Shown here in pieces: positions 41,001 through 55,300 of a stretch of 64,000 nucleotides of DNA. The stretch is taken from contig NC_068366.1 of the NCBI RefSeq assembly GCF_020536995.1, positions 25,604,973 to 25,668,972 of the forward strand, read 5' to 3'. This DNA comes from Dreissena polymorpha. Its lineage: Eukaryota > Mollusca > Bivalvia > Myida > Dreissenidae. The notes under the pieces are model-generated. The model was not told where the DNA came from and did not search any database. It was given only the letters and a program-made list of their open reading frames with translations. Every line of letters starts with the position of its first letter. The stretch's first letter is position 1. Position numbers and translations under genes: made by a program.

Positions 41001-41560
41001 TCAGCACTTATTTGCATCCAGATCGATGGGCAATATCTCATTAGATAGTCTTCTCAGTCGGGGAACCGAACACTATAAGAAAAACGACATTAACAAATGA
41101 ACGCAGGGTCTCAAAACCCAGCCGAAACTCAGAACCTATCGGCAAATAAACATCTTTATGAGTGCGAAAACTACATGACAATGTGCCTCCCGAAACATCT
41201 CAGATCGTTTATTGCACAGATCAGAACTGGAACCTTGCCACTACGCATTGAAACCGGGAGATTCCGACATCTGAAGCCTGAAGAGAGATTGTGTTTACTC
41301 TGCAAGGAACCAAATAAAATCGAATCCGAGTACCACTTCCTATTTAAATGTTCCTGTTATACAAACCTCAGACTTATGTTCTATAATTCCATCATAACGA
41401 TAATACCAGACCTGATTCGTATGGATTATAGTGACAGACTCAAATGCTTAATGACGGACAAACGAGTGATATATAAATTTGCTTTATTTATAAACGATTG
41501 TTATTTAAAACGAGAAAGTATACTGTGTGTGACGATATGACTTTATTATGGCTATTATAC
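38080..41560 (+). mobile_element. Non-LTR retrotransposon (LINE), APE endonuclease + RT, broken
   Basis: Order is endonuclease, reverse transcriptase, C-terminal region. The endonuclease frame (38212-38943) has STWNINGW, LTETKL, GGVAIF, GDINGR and VVDYIF. After an in-frame TAA (38941-38943) the same frame gives the last motif PDHSVL near 38983. The RT (39726-40496) has NYRGISLLP, NGFRKLRSCTDHL, FIDMMKAFDRVDRD and the catalytic YADD near 40330. An in-frame TAG at 40212-40214 lies just before GNISSPTLFGLYINDL. The frame then shifts near 40440 and again near 41097. The C-terminus has CLLC...HFLFKC, a Cys/His knuckle as in Jockey/CR1-type LINEs. No long terminal repeats. At least two stops and two or three frameshifts make it inactive. 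Confidence 0.9.
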
Positions 41561-44470
41561 AAAGTTGTATATGACACTTACAAAATGCTATATCCTATAT
41601 TAAATTAGTGATTATTTTACAATATACTCTTTAACAGACATTAGACGGCTACACTTGTGTCCAACCATGTCCAATAAGTGACTCGTAAGCCATTTGCATG
41701 GCTGGGTAGTACTGTTTGTTTTGAAATTGTATATAATAATTACTATATGTATGTACTATGTGTCACTTAAATAAAATATGAAACTACTACTTTTAATTAA
41801 TAAATAACGACATTCGGTTTTACATGTGAATACTTGTAAAAAAAGACGTCCTTTTATCTGAGCACTCAGACCTGAAATATTGTTTCCATACGAGCGAACA
41901 TAATGTGCATTTTGTATTTTCAGTTTTCGCTTAAATTAAGGGGGACAACTTCTTCAATAATACACCTAAATTAAGGAATATATCAATCTATATTATTTGC
42001 AACATTGTTTCATGCATGTATAATCAGATGACGACACGTCTAGTTAACTATCCTTATTTTTAATTTTATAAACATATCTTTGTGCCTGATGCTAATATAC
42101 TTTCACAAATGAATTACTATAATCAAGCAGTCTCAAAGACAAAGAAACATCTACCAAACAATTATCAGATAAAATATTTTGATCATGGACACAAAATGAT
42201 TTACATACGGAAATAAGTACGGGTAGTTAACGCATAGCCAACAACGCTTCATCCTTAGATACCTATATAGTTAAATTAACCGGGTTCGTTAACATAATAT
42301 TGTTCCGTGTCAAAAAGCATACATGTAGGATGACCCTGTAGGAACGTCAATGCGAGTAACTTTCTTGTTTTCTGTTAACCATTTTGCTATTGTTCTAGTA
42401 TTGAAGGTTGCGGAGTGAAATATGGTCAATCAATACGACTTTATTCAAATAAACACATTCAATATGCAATAAATAAGTTTAAGAATAGAAGCATTGAAAA
42501 CAGTACCTGAAGGTGGATATGCACCAAGAATGCGTATAATTCCTAGCAAGATCCTTTTAAGCATTACATTATAGCTTTAAGCTGATTTGTGTTAATATAT
42601 ATCCTGAAATCCTGTTACATATAATTATACCATAAATGGGTAGTGTTGTTGGAAAATGCTATTGCCGCCAAGGCTTACACATGTTCTTTCTTACATCAAT
42701 ATTTTACGTTAATTTATTGGTAACCATATGATTGGTACAAATAGATCAGATCACAAACGTGTTTATGGTTCTTAATTTTGCTGTTATTTTTATTTTAGTA
42801 ATGTTAAGGTAAACGAGCTCGAAGTATGACTAGCTGTTAAAGTTTTGAGAATCCAAGCCCTGTTTTATGTTCAAATATCAAGCAAAATGATCGTGTATCT
42901 TATTTGCCTGTGTTATCATTGCTGTAATACTGTCATGTGACACAGTCGTTTATATAATTGACTCAATACAAAACAGATGTTAGATGAAGCAGGAACTAAA
43001 TGAAAATAAACAAATAACATATGCCGCGCATCATGTTACATTCGTGATAAAACCGTCTGTTTAATATTTAAGTCATTAAAGAATCTCTATTTTCGCTCAC
43101 ACCAATTGCAATCGTACATGTTTACCATTTTAACAAATTAAAAAATGCATTGTTGTCCTTTTAAGTTTTAAATTATACAGTTTTATTTGTGAAACGTGAA
43201 CCGTCTTTTTGTTGCCATGGGCGAGGAATTTAACATGCAGGGAAGTAAAGTAAGTGCATTCATTGCAAATGTATTAATATAAATATCACCATTGTCATCC
43301 GCATTATACTAATAAATGTTATTGTTAACAAGATTTAATTTTGTATTTATATTAATGATGTTGTACTTTATGTAAAAACAAATGCTATAGCTATGGTCAT
43401 GGACAAAACATTAAAGTGCACGCTTTTATTGCCAATATGGTCCTTTGTTTGGTTGAAGAGACGTTAGGAAGCAGAGACAGTGTTGGCTCAAAAGGAATCT
43501 GGATCCAATACCTTGACACGTTACGAAGATACCCCTTGGTCCTTTAATGTACTCGTTGTATAGAACCAATACAAGCGAGAAAATATTTCATTGTTAATTA
43601 AATGTGTCGTTGAGTCAGACACACTCTAACAGTCTCTGAAATCTCCTGTGTCACCAACCATTATTAAGCCAGGTACATCTGAATTGGTATACTAACGCTC
43701 GTCTGATTATATTTGAAATATCAATATACATGTATAGCCTTTGTTGCATCGTTGAACATTTATGCCACCGAATGAAGCTTTATTTTCGAACGCAGATAAA
43801 ATGTTGTGCAGTCTTCAATAAAAATATGTTACTATAAATACTCTGAATATTTCAAACGTTGAAAACATTGTAAAATACAAATTAATATTTGTTGTCAATG
43901 AGGAAACGGTAACAAAAGACGTTCTACTAATGTAATATGTAAAAGCATATAGTTTTTTCATAATACAGTAAAATTCATGAAGACAATTATTGTCCCTTTT
44001 AACATTCGATCGATGACAGTTTTACTCTTTTTAATGAAGGAACGACGCCACTGTGTTTCGTTCATCCATTTATTCTGGTACATGTGTATGTCATGATCGC
44101 ACAGAAAATAGAGGTACGGATACATAATCATTCATTTATTTGCTATGTAAGAGACAATCTCATATATATGTTATAAACGTCAAAAAAGCAATAGAAAACG
44201 AACTATGATTTGGAAGAACATTATAATAGCCGTTATCTTGCTCGCTCCTGTGCTTGCTATATTATGTTTTATGAATAGAAACGCATGATAGTCCGATTGA
44301 CTATTGACGCATATTCGACTTATAGTTTAACTAACATATCAGCCTAGATTCGTTGTGGAAATCAATAGTTTTTCGGTTCACATATGTATATACAAACGCA
44401 AACGTGAGTGTTGATTGTGATTTTCAACCATTTCTCTCTCCGAAGCAAAGTGAAAATTGCTATGTGCAAA
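41561..44470. other. AT-rich non-coding DNA
   Basis: The LINE 3' tail may extend to about 41790. I see no supported gene; one possible short exon at 43217-43249 is listed under rejected items. Confidence 0.4.
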
Positions 44471-44477
44471 TAGCATA

Positions 44478-44535
44478 TAACCGAAACAGCCTGCGAGTAA
44501 CTCGCAGTCTGTTCAGGTTTTATGCTGTTTGCTGC
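44478..44535. repeat. Short hairpin repeat
   Basis: CCTGCGAGTAACTCGCAGTC: the CTGCGAGT/ACTCGCAG inverted pair has almost no loop. Likely the head of a short interspersed element. Confidence 0.4.
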
Positions 44536-44539
44536 TCAT

Positions 44540-47500
44540 TAGTATCTAAGCGTTTGAAATGAAGTCTTTAAAACGTGAATCTAGTAAGACAGGTCTTAAC
44601 TTAAATTGAACTTTCGGAGGGACTACAAATACGTAAAAATACATATCTAAGCTGTAAAGGTTTAAACAAACAGTTTCTGATGTGTGCGAGTTTGAATTAA
44701 AGGATTTGAATCCTTAACAAAAGCTGGTGGAGAGCTTTAACCACTATATTGCAAATACTTTTTTTCATCATTGTATCATTTAAGCATTGTGCTTGCAACA
44801 GGTCATAACAGAACGCGGAGTTTGTGTTGCTGAATTTAACTGTGATCACTAGGACGATTACCTTTGATTTTTGACGCGCTTTGTTACGATGCAAATCGAT
44901 CTTATACGAATCCGACTGACATTTGATCACGTGATCGTGTTAATCTTCGATTTGCGTGAAGACTTCCAAAATATCTCACGATAAGAATGTCGCGATTGAC
45001 ACCAAGGTCCGACAACATAGTGATAAAACCACTGCAATTAGTTAACAAATGAGGATATGATTAAATTCATAGAATCAATCGTGATAGTAGAAATCGTGTA
45101 TTAGATCGACTCCGAAAATTACGCTAAAAGGACACGACTGGCTATACAGGAATCGTCGCGCTGTCTTACGATAGATTACGGTCTGATGTCATGTGCTCGA
45201 TACTTAATTTGGTATACAAATTATGTGGACGTTCAACTGTTTTAAATGAACCGACGATATTATTGGATCATCAAATACAGAGCACGATTGCATTCATACA
45301 TTTGCTCTGCTCGAGTAGAGATTAGTTAAACACAACTGTCATGCAAACACGATTTTATTCAAATTATATTTCAATTTGGAAAAGGCAATAACAATACAAA
45401 ATTGCTTTGGAATATGACCATAGTATGCTTATCACAACATTAAGCGCATTAATATTTAGGGGTTTATAATTATGTCTAAGTGCAAACATAAGTCGGTGTA
45501 ATTATAAAAAGTATGCATATTTCCATCCAAGTGTTTCTAATGGGAATATGGCGTGGTACTGTCGCACAATTTTAGGCATTACTTAAGAACAGGCTGAAAA
45601 CTTATGAAACCTGTCAAAAGCAAAACCGAAACAATCATGTTGCTATCGATCTTAAAACTGGGACTCCTTCAAAATAAATTGTGACATTAAGTCGAAGTCT
45701 GCTGCTAGGTCGCGCGATATGTTTTTTTTTTAAACAAATGTCTTAATCGTATACATATCAGTGCATAATAGAAGTATAAATAGTCTTGCTCAAATACTGG
45801 GATATCCACTATAAAAAAACACCAGAAATAGAATCGGTTCTTTCACACTTTGAAATCAGTTTTCATACGCAAAGAGCTGGAAAAGAGATTTTACTTGTTG
45901 CGATATTTATCGTAAATAACATGTTATGTGCCGAATGCATTTGGGGACATCCCAGTGTATAATTTTAGACACACACGTTTTTAATGCTCGTCATTTCGAT
46001 GATGCGTGTTATGTATTATTTTCTTTTTTGTAGATGAACAAAATAAAATCTTAGCATTTCAGAATATTTTCGAATTGATTTAAGCGTTAGAATTTACAAA
46101 CTAAATAATAATAAAAAGAATTTAGTTTTCTGGTGAGTCGTTTCGCACACGTTCATGGTTTGTCATCGAATTCCACTCGCGCTGCTGACACATCACGCAA
46201 TCATTTGGAGCGATACAACCAAGCGGAGCAACATAGGCGTATAATATTCCCTATTTATTTTAGTAATTATGCACGGTCAAGGGAAGAACAGGGTGTTTTG
46301 TAAGCAATTTTACTTAATAATGATCAACATACGGCACTTGTTAAACTGCGGGGAATTTCATAACGTATTCAGAAATGCATTTATATGTATTACTATATTC
46401 TGTTCTGTTAAAGGTGTGGTTGACGTTTTGAAAAAAACACCTTTACAATACGATCAATTTAATTATAGTTTGTCTCACGTATGTGAAAGAATGTGATGTG
46501 TGAAAATTCAGTCTTTGTTTAGAAACTGGTAAATTCACTAAATTACTGTACCTGTGATAAATGGATTGCATGATTTGTATACAGACAGGTAGTGTGCATC
46601 TCCTTCGTAAACAGTTTCGTTAAGGTTCATTTTGGCAGTTTTTGTTTTCTTATAAAATATTAATAGATAACGAATAAATGAGAAACGAATAGTTTGCAAT
46701 AATGATATGAAACAAAAAAGACCTTTTAATCGTAAGAGGTTACCCAATAAATGGAATATTACAACACTCCTTCTACAATATAAATGTATAATACCTTTGT
46801 ATACTGCTGCGCAAATGTTTACAATAAATGGAATATTACAACACTCCTTGTTCAATATCTCCTTTGTATACTGCTTCACAAATGTGAATTGTTGAAATTT
46901 GTGTTTTGTTATAAAATGTTATACGATCCATAGTTGTGACATATTAATAGCTTTTCTAAACAATGCTTAACACGGAGTTGTTTTCCGAAAATACATCTTT
47001 CACCGAATATTTTAAATTTAAGGTTATAATCAACATTGCAATTGGTTTACGGTATATACTTTAAGCTATATATACATCAAGGAGATATACGTACTGTTGT
47101 GATAAACTGTGGGAAAATTGTATTGAGGAATAAACATTAATTAAAGAATCAATCGGAGTTTTTATATCATCTAAAAAGACATTCTAAATTATGAAAATGT
47201 ACTCCAACGATCTAAGCCAAATATATGGTTTAACAGAAGTATTGGTAACAAAATCTTCCTCAAATTGTCTCATAAAACGTGATGCATAAGACGGTGCCAT
47301 AGGACTACCCATAACAGTACCCATAGTTTGTATAAAAATTCTAGTTTTGTGACAAAAAGTAAAATTTCCAGAAATGTTGAATGTATAGTTTATTTACGGA
47401 GAAAATAGTAGCAAGCTTAGAATCAGTATCTAGTTGGAATGTGAGTGTATAAAAAAGATACGTATAGCATTGCAAGGTTTGAGTCTTTCCTTTACTTAAA

Positions 47501-48960
47501 TATTCCAAATCTTGAAAATGAAATATGTGATGTTTTGTTTACGTACGACGGTGAACGTTGCATCACTAAATTTATTTGACACTGTCCAAGCACTTTGAGA
47601 TGTTTCCGTCCTAGGACTCGATGCATACATGATGGCATGTCCGTGATATCTAAGTGGCATAATGTGACATCAAATGGCAAGAATGTCTCGGGCAACACTC
47701 AAACAGCTTACTTATACCGCGGTTATGGTTCTGTATATCTTTAAAACGTTTTTTCAAATATTTTTTTCGCTATATTGTGTTGGTTTACGTTCTCTTTTTC
47801 TAGAATCGTTCATCGTTGACAAAAAGTGTACATGACGAGTTGCTGCCTCGTTAATTGACGAGTTGCTTCTTCGTTAATTAACGAGTTGCTTCGTCGTTAA
47901 TTGACGTGTTACGTCTTCGACTTATTTACTGTATTCTTCACTCTAATCGTATTAAACGTGCTCGTATATTGATTTTATCATGTGATTTACTCGAGAGAGC
48001 TTGTAGGTGTTCCTAAGAGATATGTGGCTGGATAGTTCGACCTTAGACCATAGCATTATGAAGAATTGCAATAAGATAAGCTTATATTTTATAAACCAAA
48101 TAAATATCTCTTCCAACTGAGATGTAAATTTACATGGTGTCGTATTAAAGAACGGCAAGTGTTTACATACATCGTGATCTGTGAGATCGTTTCTATCTGT
48201 TTACTTCATTTAATATTGTTAAATATACGTATACACATTCGGCATAGCATGTCGTCTTCACTGATAGGAACCGAAGGCGAAACTGTAAAATACCGAACTT
48301 AAGTGTGTTTTTATAATGCTATTTAACATTTGATTGTTTGAATAATCGTGATAAATACATGATCATGTTACCAGATGACTTACAATTAAGTGATCGGGTG
48401 GTTTATGCGAAGGTTGTCTGTAGATTTAGCAGCAATAAAATGTTATAAACACGCACCTGTTTTACATTTATTAACAGCACCGCTCTACCAATTGTTTGCA
48501 TTATAGTTATATATATAGCTGTTAAAATTTACATTTATATATTGGTAAGATACAAGAATGTACCCCCCACATTTCGGACAATGATAAAGCAGTATGCTCC
48601 AAAATACCATGGTGTTTGGGACAAATGCAATTTTCGCTTCTTTGTTGCAGACGATATGCACGATACCCATGAGTCTAGCTTTAAACCCGATAATTGTTAT
48701 CAGCTGATTTGCGATTAAGGCTTTTCCCCGATTGCGATTTGCATGAAGGTTACTATGTGCAACATCATACAATGAAGAAGCTAAGGATTGCAGTTGTCCA
48801 ATACAGATTTTGAAAAATGAACAACAAAACTAAATCGCAAAAGTTTCGTCCCTAGTCCGCGCGTGAAAATACAGATATCTGTAAATATAATAAAAGATAA
48901 CCAAAATCAATGTTATTCATTTTAGACACTAACAGGGTGCAGAATCAACGGGGTTTTCAG
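44540..48960. other. AT-rich non-coding DNA with small local repeats
   Basis: No gene recognised. AATAAATGGAATATTACAAC is repeated at 46747 and 46823. A TTCGTTAATTGACGAGTTGC-type unit repeats about four times at 47835-47915. Confidence 0.45.
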
Positions 48961-48966
48961 GGACTT

Positions 48967-49386
48967 TCACACGGGCTTGACAGAATGAAAACACACCGTT
49001 AAGAACATTATTTTTGCAAATATCTCTAGTTATTGAAATACATTTGCAAAAATCTTTAGTATATAAAAACAGTTTTTGCAGATAGTGCCGATATCTTAAG
49101 GCTTAAGAATAAATCCTTGAATACGTCTGAAATTGGGGACAAAATGCCACATTGCCTAATGCTAGCCGTTTACGTGAATGCGGTAAAAAAAAATGAACAA
49201 GAACACATGCGTATTAGATAGAGTAATTCTGGTACATTTCACATTGCCATAAGCAGCATAGAAATCTGTCTATTATGCACTAGCTGGAACTCTTAAAAAA
49301 ATTGTTTTAAAAAGTTATTGGAGAAAAAAAGCACCACTTATCGGTGTGTTTAATTCATTCACGTTTAATTGGGAAAACCCACTAAG
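48967..49386. repeat. Dispersed repeat of about 420 bp, copy 2
   Basis: Partner of 34905-35338 in the same orientation, with scattered small differences. Confidence 0.75.
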
Positions 49387-49389
49387 TCA

Positions 49390-52300
49390 CGTGATCCGTG
49401 TCACGTACACCCTGGTTAAGATTTATATGTTATCGCTCTAAATGAAGTGCACATTTAATACTTTGCGTGTGCCGGGTGTACATATCAAGGCATTATTATG
49501 TTCAGTGTTGGCTGTTAATGCTTATAAATTGAATTGTATGTCAATGGAAAAAACAAAAAGGATACCTGCTACATTACAGATACAACAATACGTGCTCTTC
49601 CCATGGATAATATGCACAGGTGCATACTACTATTGATATTTAAAGTGTGTTTATATGAACGCATTGTTTTATTGTGAATAAGCAAGGCATTTATTGGTTC
49701 TACAAAATGAATTCTTCATATGCTTACCGAAGCCCTGTTTTTCGCCGATCAATTTCATGCGACAGTTCAGTAGAAACAGTCAACATAGAGGTACGCTTTG
49801 TTTTTCTTTAATTCCGTTGTCCATAAAACAATGGAGGTTTGATTTAAAGTATAAAGAATGTCAAATAAATATAATATAATGTATATACTAGATAACTACA
49901 AGTCCAAGCAAGACAATCTATACTTTAATTGATTTCAAGTGCAAAGCTATAACGATAACCTGAATGACATGTTATTAAAAACTACATTGGTCTAGTTTTA
50001 TTTGGTTATAATGACTTTTTTGTTTTTCTGTTTTACAAATATTAACAAGACTGTTTATTAAGTCTGGCTAACAACGTGTACACTGTGAAAGATATTTAAA
50101 TGGATTACTTTCCTTAAAGAAATGAAACTAACCGTTATACACTCCATAGGCTTCTTGATTATGTCGGACTTTAAAATATAGTGGGATTAAAAAATATATG
50201 TAGGGTCTTAAAATATAAAAGTTCTTATTTGGAAACAGTTGAGTCCATTTAATATCCCATTTCCCTACTTAACTTTAACTATGTTATTTGAAAACGATAC
50301 TACCCCGTTAGTGCATGTTTGACCATAATTTAACGTTGATTTTTTCTTTTTCTTTACTGGAACCATTCGTATAGTGCATCTGATTAAAGGTTATATTTAT
50401 CTTTCAACATTACCATATGGACCGTGCTCTGTGAACAGGGGGTTTAATGAGATATGCTTCGATTGAACCATTGCCACATAATATTTGCTTTGGGAATGTT
50501 TTATTAATGTGTGTGGTCATAAATGCTTAATAGCAAATTGAAAGGACTTTTATAATGTGGTGTGTAATAGCGACAGGAACATGAATGAGCTAGGCTCGTA
50601 ACCAGTAATTTAAGCGCGGTGGTTAGAAAACATCTATACAAACCGTGCCATTTGATTTTTCCCAAGACAATAACTGCAGAGAAAATCAGTATTTTATCAG
50701 ATAAGTCTGAACCATTTATTATATAAGTTTATTGGTTTTAGCAATATAAATCACTTTGGGATCATGAAAAAAATGTCCACATTTAAATTTCCTCCACACT
50801 TTTAGCAGTATGTTATGCAGTTCAGGTACAACGATTTCTATAGATACATTTATATTATTTAAAACCCAAGTCGGTCTAGTTTTACTTGTTTATATTATTT
50901 TATTTGATGTGTGATAAATATTTATATTAACCAGACTGTTTATCGAATCGGAAACATATCATGCAAGCTAATGACAATATTTAAATGATTTACATGCGAA
51001 AGAAACCCTTTAGCTTAACACAAGGAAACATATATCGGCTGTTATATAATCCGTTAATATAACGGACATTACGAACATAGTTGGGTAAACGAACAATTAG
51101 TTGCTATGGTGCTTCGACTATGGAAATTCATATTCTCAAGCAGTTCTATGCAGTGTTCCTACTTACCTTTAAAGAAACAGTTATGCATTTTTAAAACAAG
51201 ACAAGTATTTAATTACCTCGTAAGTGCATCATAAACCATTTCTGAAGTGTCTTATTATCTATACTGGAAGCTTCATATGGCGATTCTGTTTAAAAATTAT
51301 TTAAAAATGTTTTATTGTTCTGAATATGATTACACATGTTTGGATATAATGTAATGATAACCATTGATCACGTAAGAAAAACAACTTACATTCGTTGTCA
51401 CATGTAACACCATGTTCAAACAAAGGTAATTACCAAAAAAAATCTTATTAGAGTAAACTAGGCATAAAGGGTCGGTGAAAAGTATGCATGTATTAAACAA
51501 TTTCTAAATAATCTTTGCGTAACCTCTGTTTTGGTCTTAACTATCTCGAGATGGATTGTTGATTCTGATTGTAAATTACTCGTATCTCTTAAATACTAAG
51601 CGTTTTGTTATGAGACCAACCTTACTGGCGAAGGTAAAGTATTATAAAATGTTTAAGAAATTCCATGACCTCTATTAAGTTGAATTTTTTTAATGAAAGC
51701 GTCTTATCGGTTTACGTGTTATTTTTAAGTTATTTTTTTACCGAGTGTCACGCCAAATAAAGGTGTCAAACATTGGGAAATCTTGTTTTCTGCTTTAACT
51801 AGTTTATGTATTAAAATAATAACAACGTCACATATGTACTTTTCCTCTTGCAGTATACATCGGAATCCTTTTCAAGGTAGTGAATCTAAGTAAGATGAAA
51901 ACATGATTGGTCTACATTTTAAGTCAGTATACAGTTTTAGCAGAATGTTTCCATGGATTCTTGCTTTAGATTATGCAATAGAAGAGAATAAGAGGTGTAA
52001 CCGTTAACCTTCTCTAGAATTTTTACATGCATGTTGGTTAATATTAATTTCAATTTAAGTGTCAATATTTTGAATGAATTAAACATATCAGGTGTTCGTT
52101 TTGACTCGAAGAAAAAACTAACCAAAATATAGAACTGCCACAATTTGATTTTCCCCAATCAATCAACTCTCTACTAAATATTAACTCGTCTACTTCACGA
52201 AAACGACGGTTACTTAAAATGCGTTACTTTTCTTCCGTGAGTATATTGTAAGTAACGATGTTTAAACACTTTCAACATTTTGATTTGCGTGTCTAGTTTT

Positions 52301-55300
52301 CCCTTGGCAGTGTTTGACAACACATCTAGGTGCCAAGTTTATATAAACATTTCACAATTCTTTTGATTGATTGGTATGATTAGCCGCTTAAAAAATTGAT
52401 TTAATTAATATGTTAGGCTAATTGAATACATGTATGAGCAGTAAATCAAGCTTATCTAAATCCTTTGAATTGAAACTTGTTAATAAGTAGTACTACTATT
52501 ATATAATGAACTCTTAAAAGTTTATGCCTGACATAACGACAGATGTTACGAATTCGTCATGATAAAAAGCGAATAACAGATTACTGCCTGATCGTTTTGT
52601 AATATATCAGACAAGGCTTAAAATAGAATTACGGCGAGGCTTCATGCCGAGCCATTTATATAACACAAAGATCAGGCAGTTACCTGTAATTCTGTTAACC
52701 ATACCACTCACATCCCTCGCCCATTTTTCAAGAAATAATAATAAAGAATATAATAAAATATAATCGCTACGACCGGTAGCTGCTGCATTCCTTTGACGCG
52801 TCACTCTGAATCAGCAGACGATTTATTGCAAAACCAAAATCTTACTGAGATTGCGATGTATAAACAATGAATTGTTCCTCAAAGCGCAAAGTAGCGCCAT
52901 GTGATGGAACTTTACAATGCTGTAAAGTCTCTTTGCTTAATTCTGAAACAAAATACAATATTTCACAAAATAAATGCATGTATTATATATTCAAAGGCCA
53001 AACTTTAGCAGCGTTTGTAATATGTCAAGGCCAGAAGCTGACGCCTTCGCACTGTGTTTTCACTTGAAAAGTCTAAAGAATGGAGTAAAGTTTTTATTGC
53101 AAATTCGGATTTACTGCGTTTTTGCCTAAAGGTGGTTGTGTGTAAATATTTGTTCTTTGAAAAAAAGTTTCAAAGAAAATGACATTTATTGGATATATTT
53201 TGCCAGGATATGTTGAATGGGAAACTGCATGGAATGTGGGGAGATACTTTCTAGTTTGGAAGACAGTGTTGACCAGAGAGGAGAGAATATGTTGTTCCAG
53301 AATGATTTAAGTTGTGCATGACACAGATGGCGATGACTAGCAAGTTGTGCATGACACAGATGGCGATGACTCGCAAGTTGCAGTTGAATATGTTGCCAAC
53401 AGGTATGAACATGTTTTCGTCGTTTGTTTTGAAATGTCGCTATAATTACCGATGATCTGAACGTTTTTGGGTCGTGTGAATTTCATTATTTCAGTGGATG
53501 CAATGTTTAAATTTCTTAATTCTTTAAATAAATGTTTTATAGGAAAAATAATCCGTCACAAAACCGGCCCCGATTGCCGCAGTTTTTGACATATTTGCAA
53601 GTTTTATTCGCCTCCAGAACAGAAGATCAGAACTGTAAATTCAGTGTGGCATGTGCTGGCAATAACAATACTTGTTTGTTAATGTTTTTAGGAAACAAAC
53701 GTAGAGCTCATGCAGCCTTATTGGGTGCTACGATTGAAAAACTTATTCGGCCAACATTGTGGGTGCGATACCGATTGTAACTTTTTTTTATCAGAAATTG
53801 TTTTTGTTGTTTATAACAACAATAGTAATAAAAAACGTTTAAAATGCAATAAATAATAAACATCGATAAATTTTATGAAATATTGTATTACAATTGGGTT
53901 GAAAATTTTAGAATTCCATACCATATTTATTTGAAAACAGTGATAATATTTGTCCTGTTCTTGATTTTTTAGTGTTTCTGCTTTGCGTTCAGTCAGTCTC
54001 GTGTGAGGGAAAGTGATGCATTGCTGCTGTGAAAGGTCGAGTATGGGATCTTAGCTTTTTGACGCTTTCGCTCAATTCTTCCCATGATGCTACGCAATGT
54101 GACTTGCTCGTATTCATAACTATACGTCTTTCTAATAGACCAGATACGTGGCAAAATATTCAAGACAGGCTTTTTCAAATGTTTATTGTCTGTAAACATC
54201 AAAATAATCGATTATGTTGATTGAGTCGAACCGCCATCTTGATATTAGTGGTTATTCATGAGCCGTGGATTCTGATTGTCTGTCCGAGTATCAAGATTTT
54301 CACACTATAAATAGCCTGAAAACAAACATTGGAGGGAAGAATTATTTTTTGTAAAAAAAAATGTTAAAAGACGATATAGTATGAACAATACCCATAAATA
54401 AACGATTGTGTGTTGGTTTTGTTTATACTTATTTTATTGTTTTACTTTATTTGTCTTTGTTATAGTCTTTTTTTACATTTGGTGCTGAATGATTTGTCTT
54501 TTGTCACTTGCAAAGGAAGGCATGTCAAAAACAGTATTCTGACCCTTTTTGTTGCTTTCTGATGATAAAATGTACTATATCTTCGTTTCAAATTGTTTGC
54601 TTTGATGAATCTGATTCATTTGTACAATACAACATAACTTATTTGTTAAGTCTTAGTAATATGATATTCCACGACGCATTGACTGATATATTAACTTCCT
54701 GTTTAACATGGTATGCGAATAATTATTTTTTATCATGCTACATTATATCAGGCATATATCAATGTAGTGGTATGATAAATGGAAAAATCGTTATAAATAA
54801 CGGTGCAACCGTTGTAATTTGTATCTCGCTTGTTTTTAATAAAGTCACTCGAAACTTGTGAAGCCTCTGTTGATGCCTGATTTTTGTATTATAATAACTT
54901 GTTTTACATACATTTGCAAATGAGATAAAACACCAGTCTGGTTACAGAATTTGTAGAGCAAGTTCAAACGTTCAAAAAATTACTTGTCGTTTATCGTATA
55001 ACTATGGATAACATTAGCCAAACCAAAAGATAACTTTCTTCGGATAAAGATAACCGAAGTAAAATACCTTGGCTAAGTGTTATCCAAAACTAGACCAAAA
55101 CTTGCGTCTGTTCAATTATCTTGTTTAAACAATCGCTAACCAAAACAAAGATATCCAAAGATATTGAAGATAACCAAAACTTATCCGCTAGAGCTTTCCA
55201 GATGTATACAATCGGCTTCTGAAAACCATTCTTGTATTCACGTATGTGGTATGAATTTGTGTCCAAATGACATTTAAATCTTTATTCGGTTTATCATTTC

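Noticed and set aside
43217-43249. Possible first host exon with a GCCATGG context and a GTAAGT donor
   Set aside because: Only 11 codons, no partner exon found, and the donor region matches the 27-bp minisatellite sequence.
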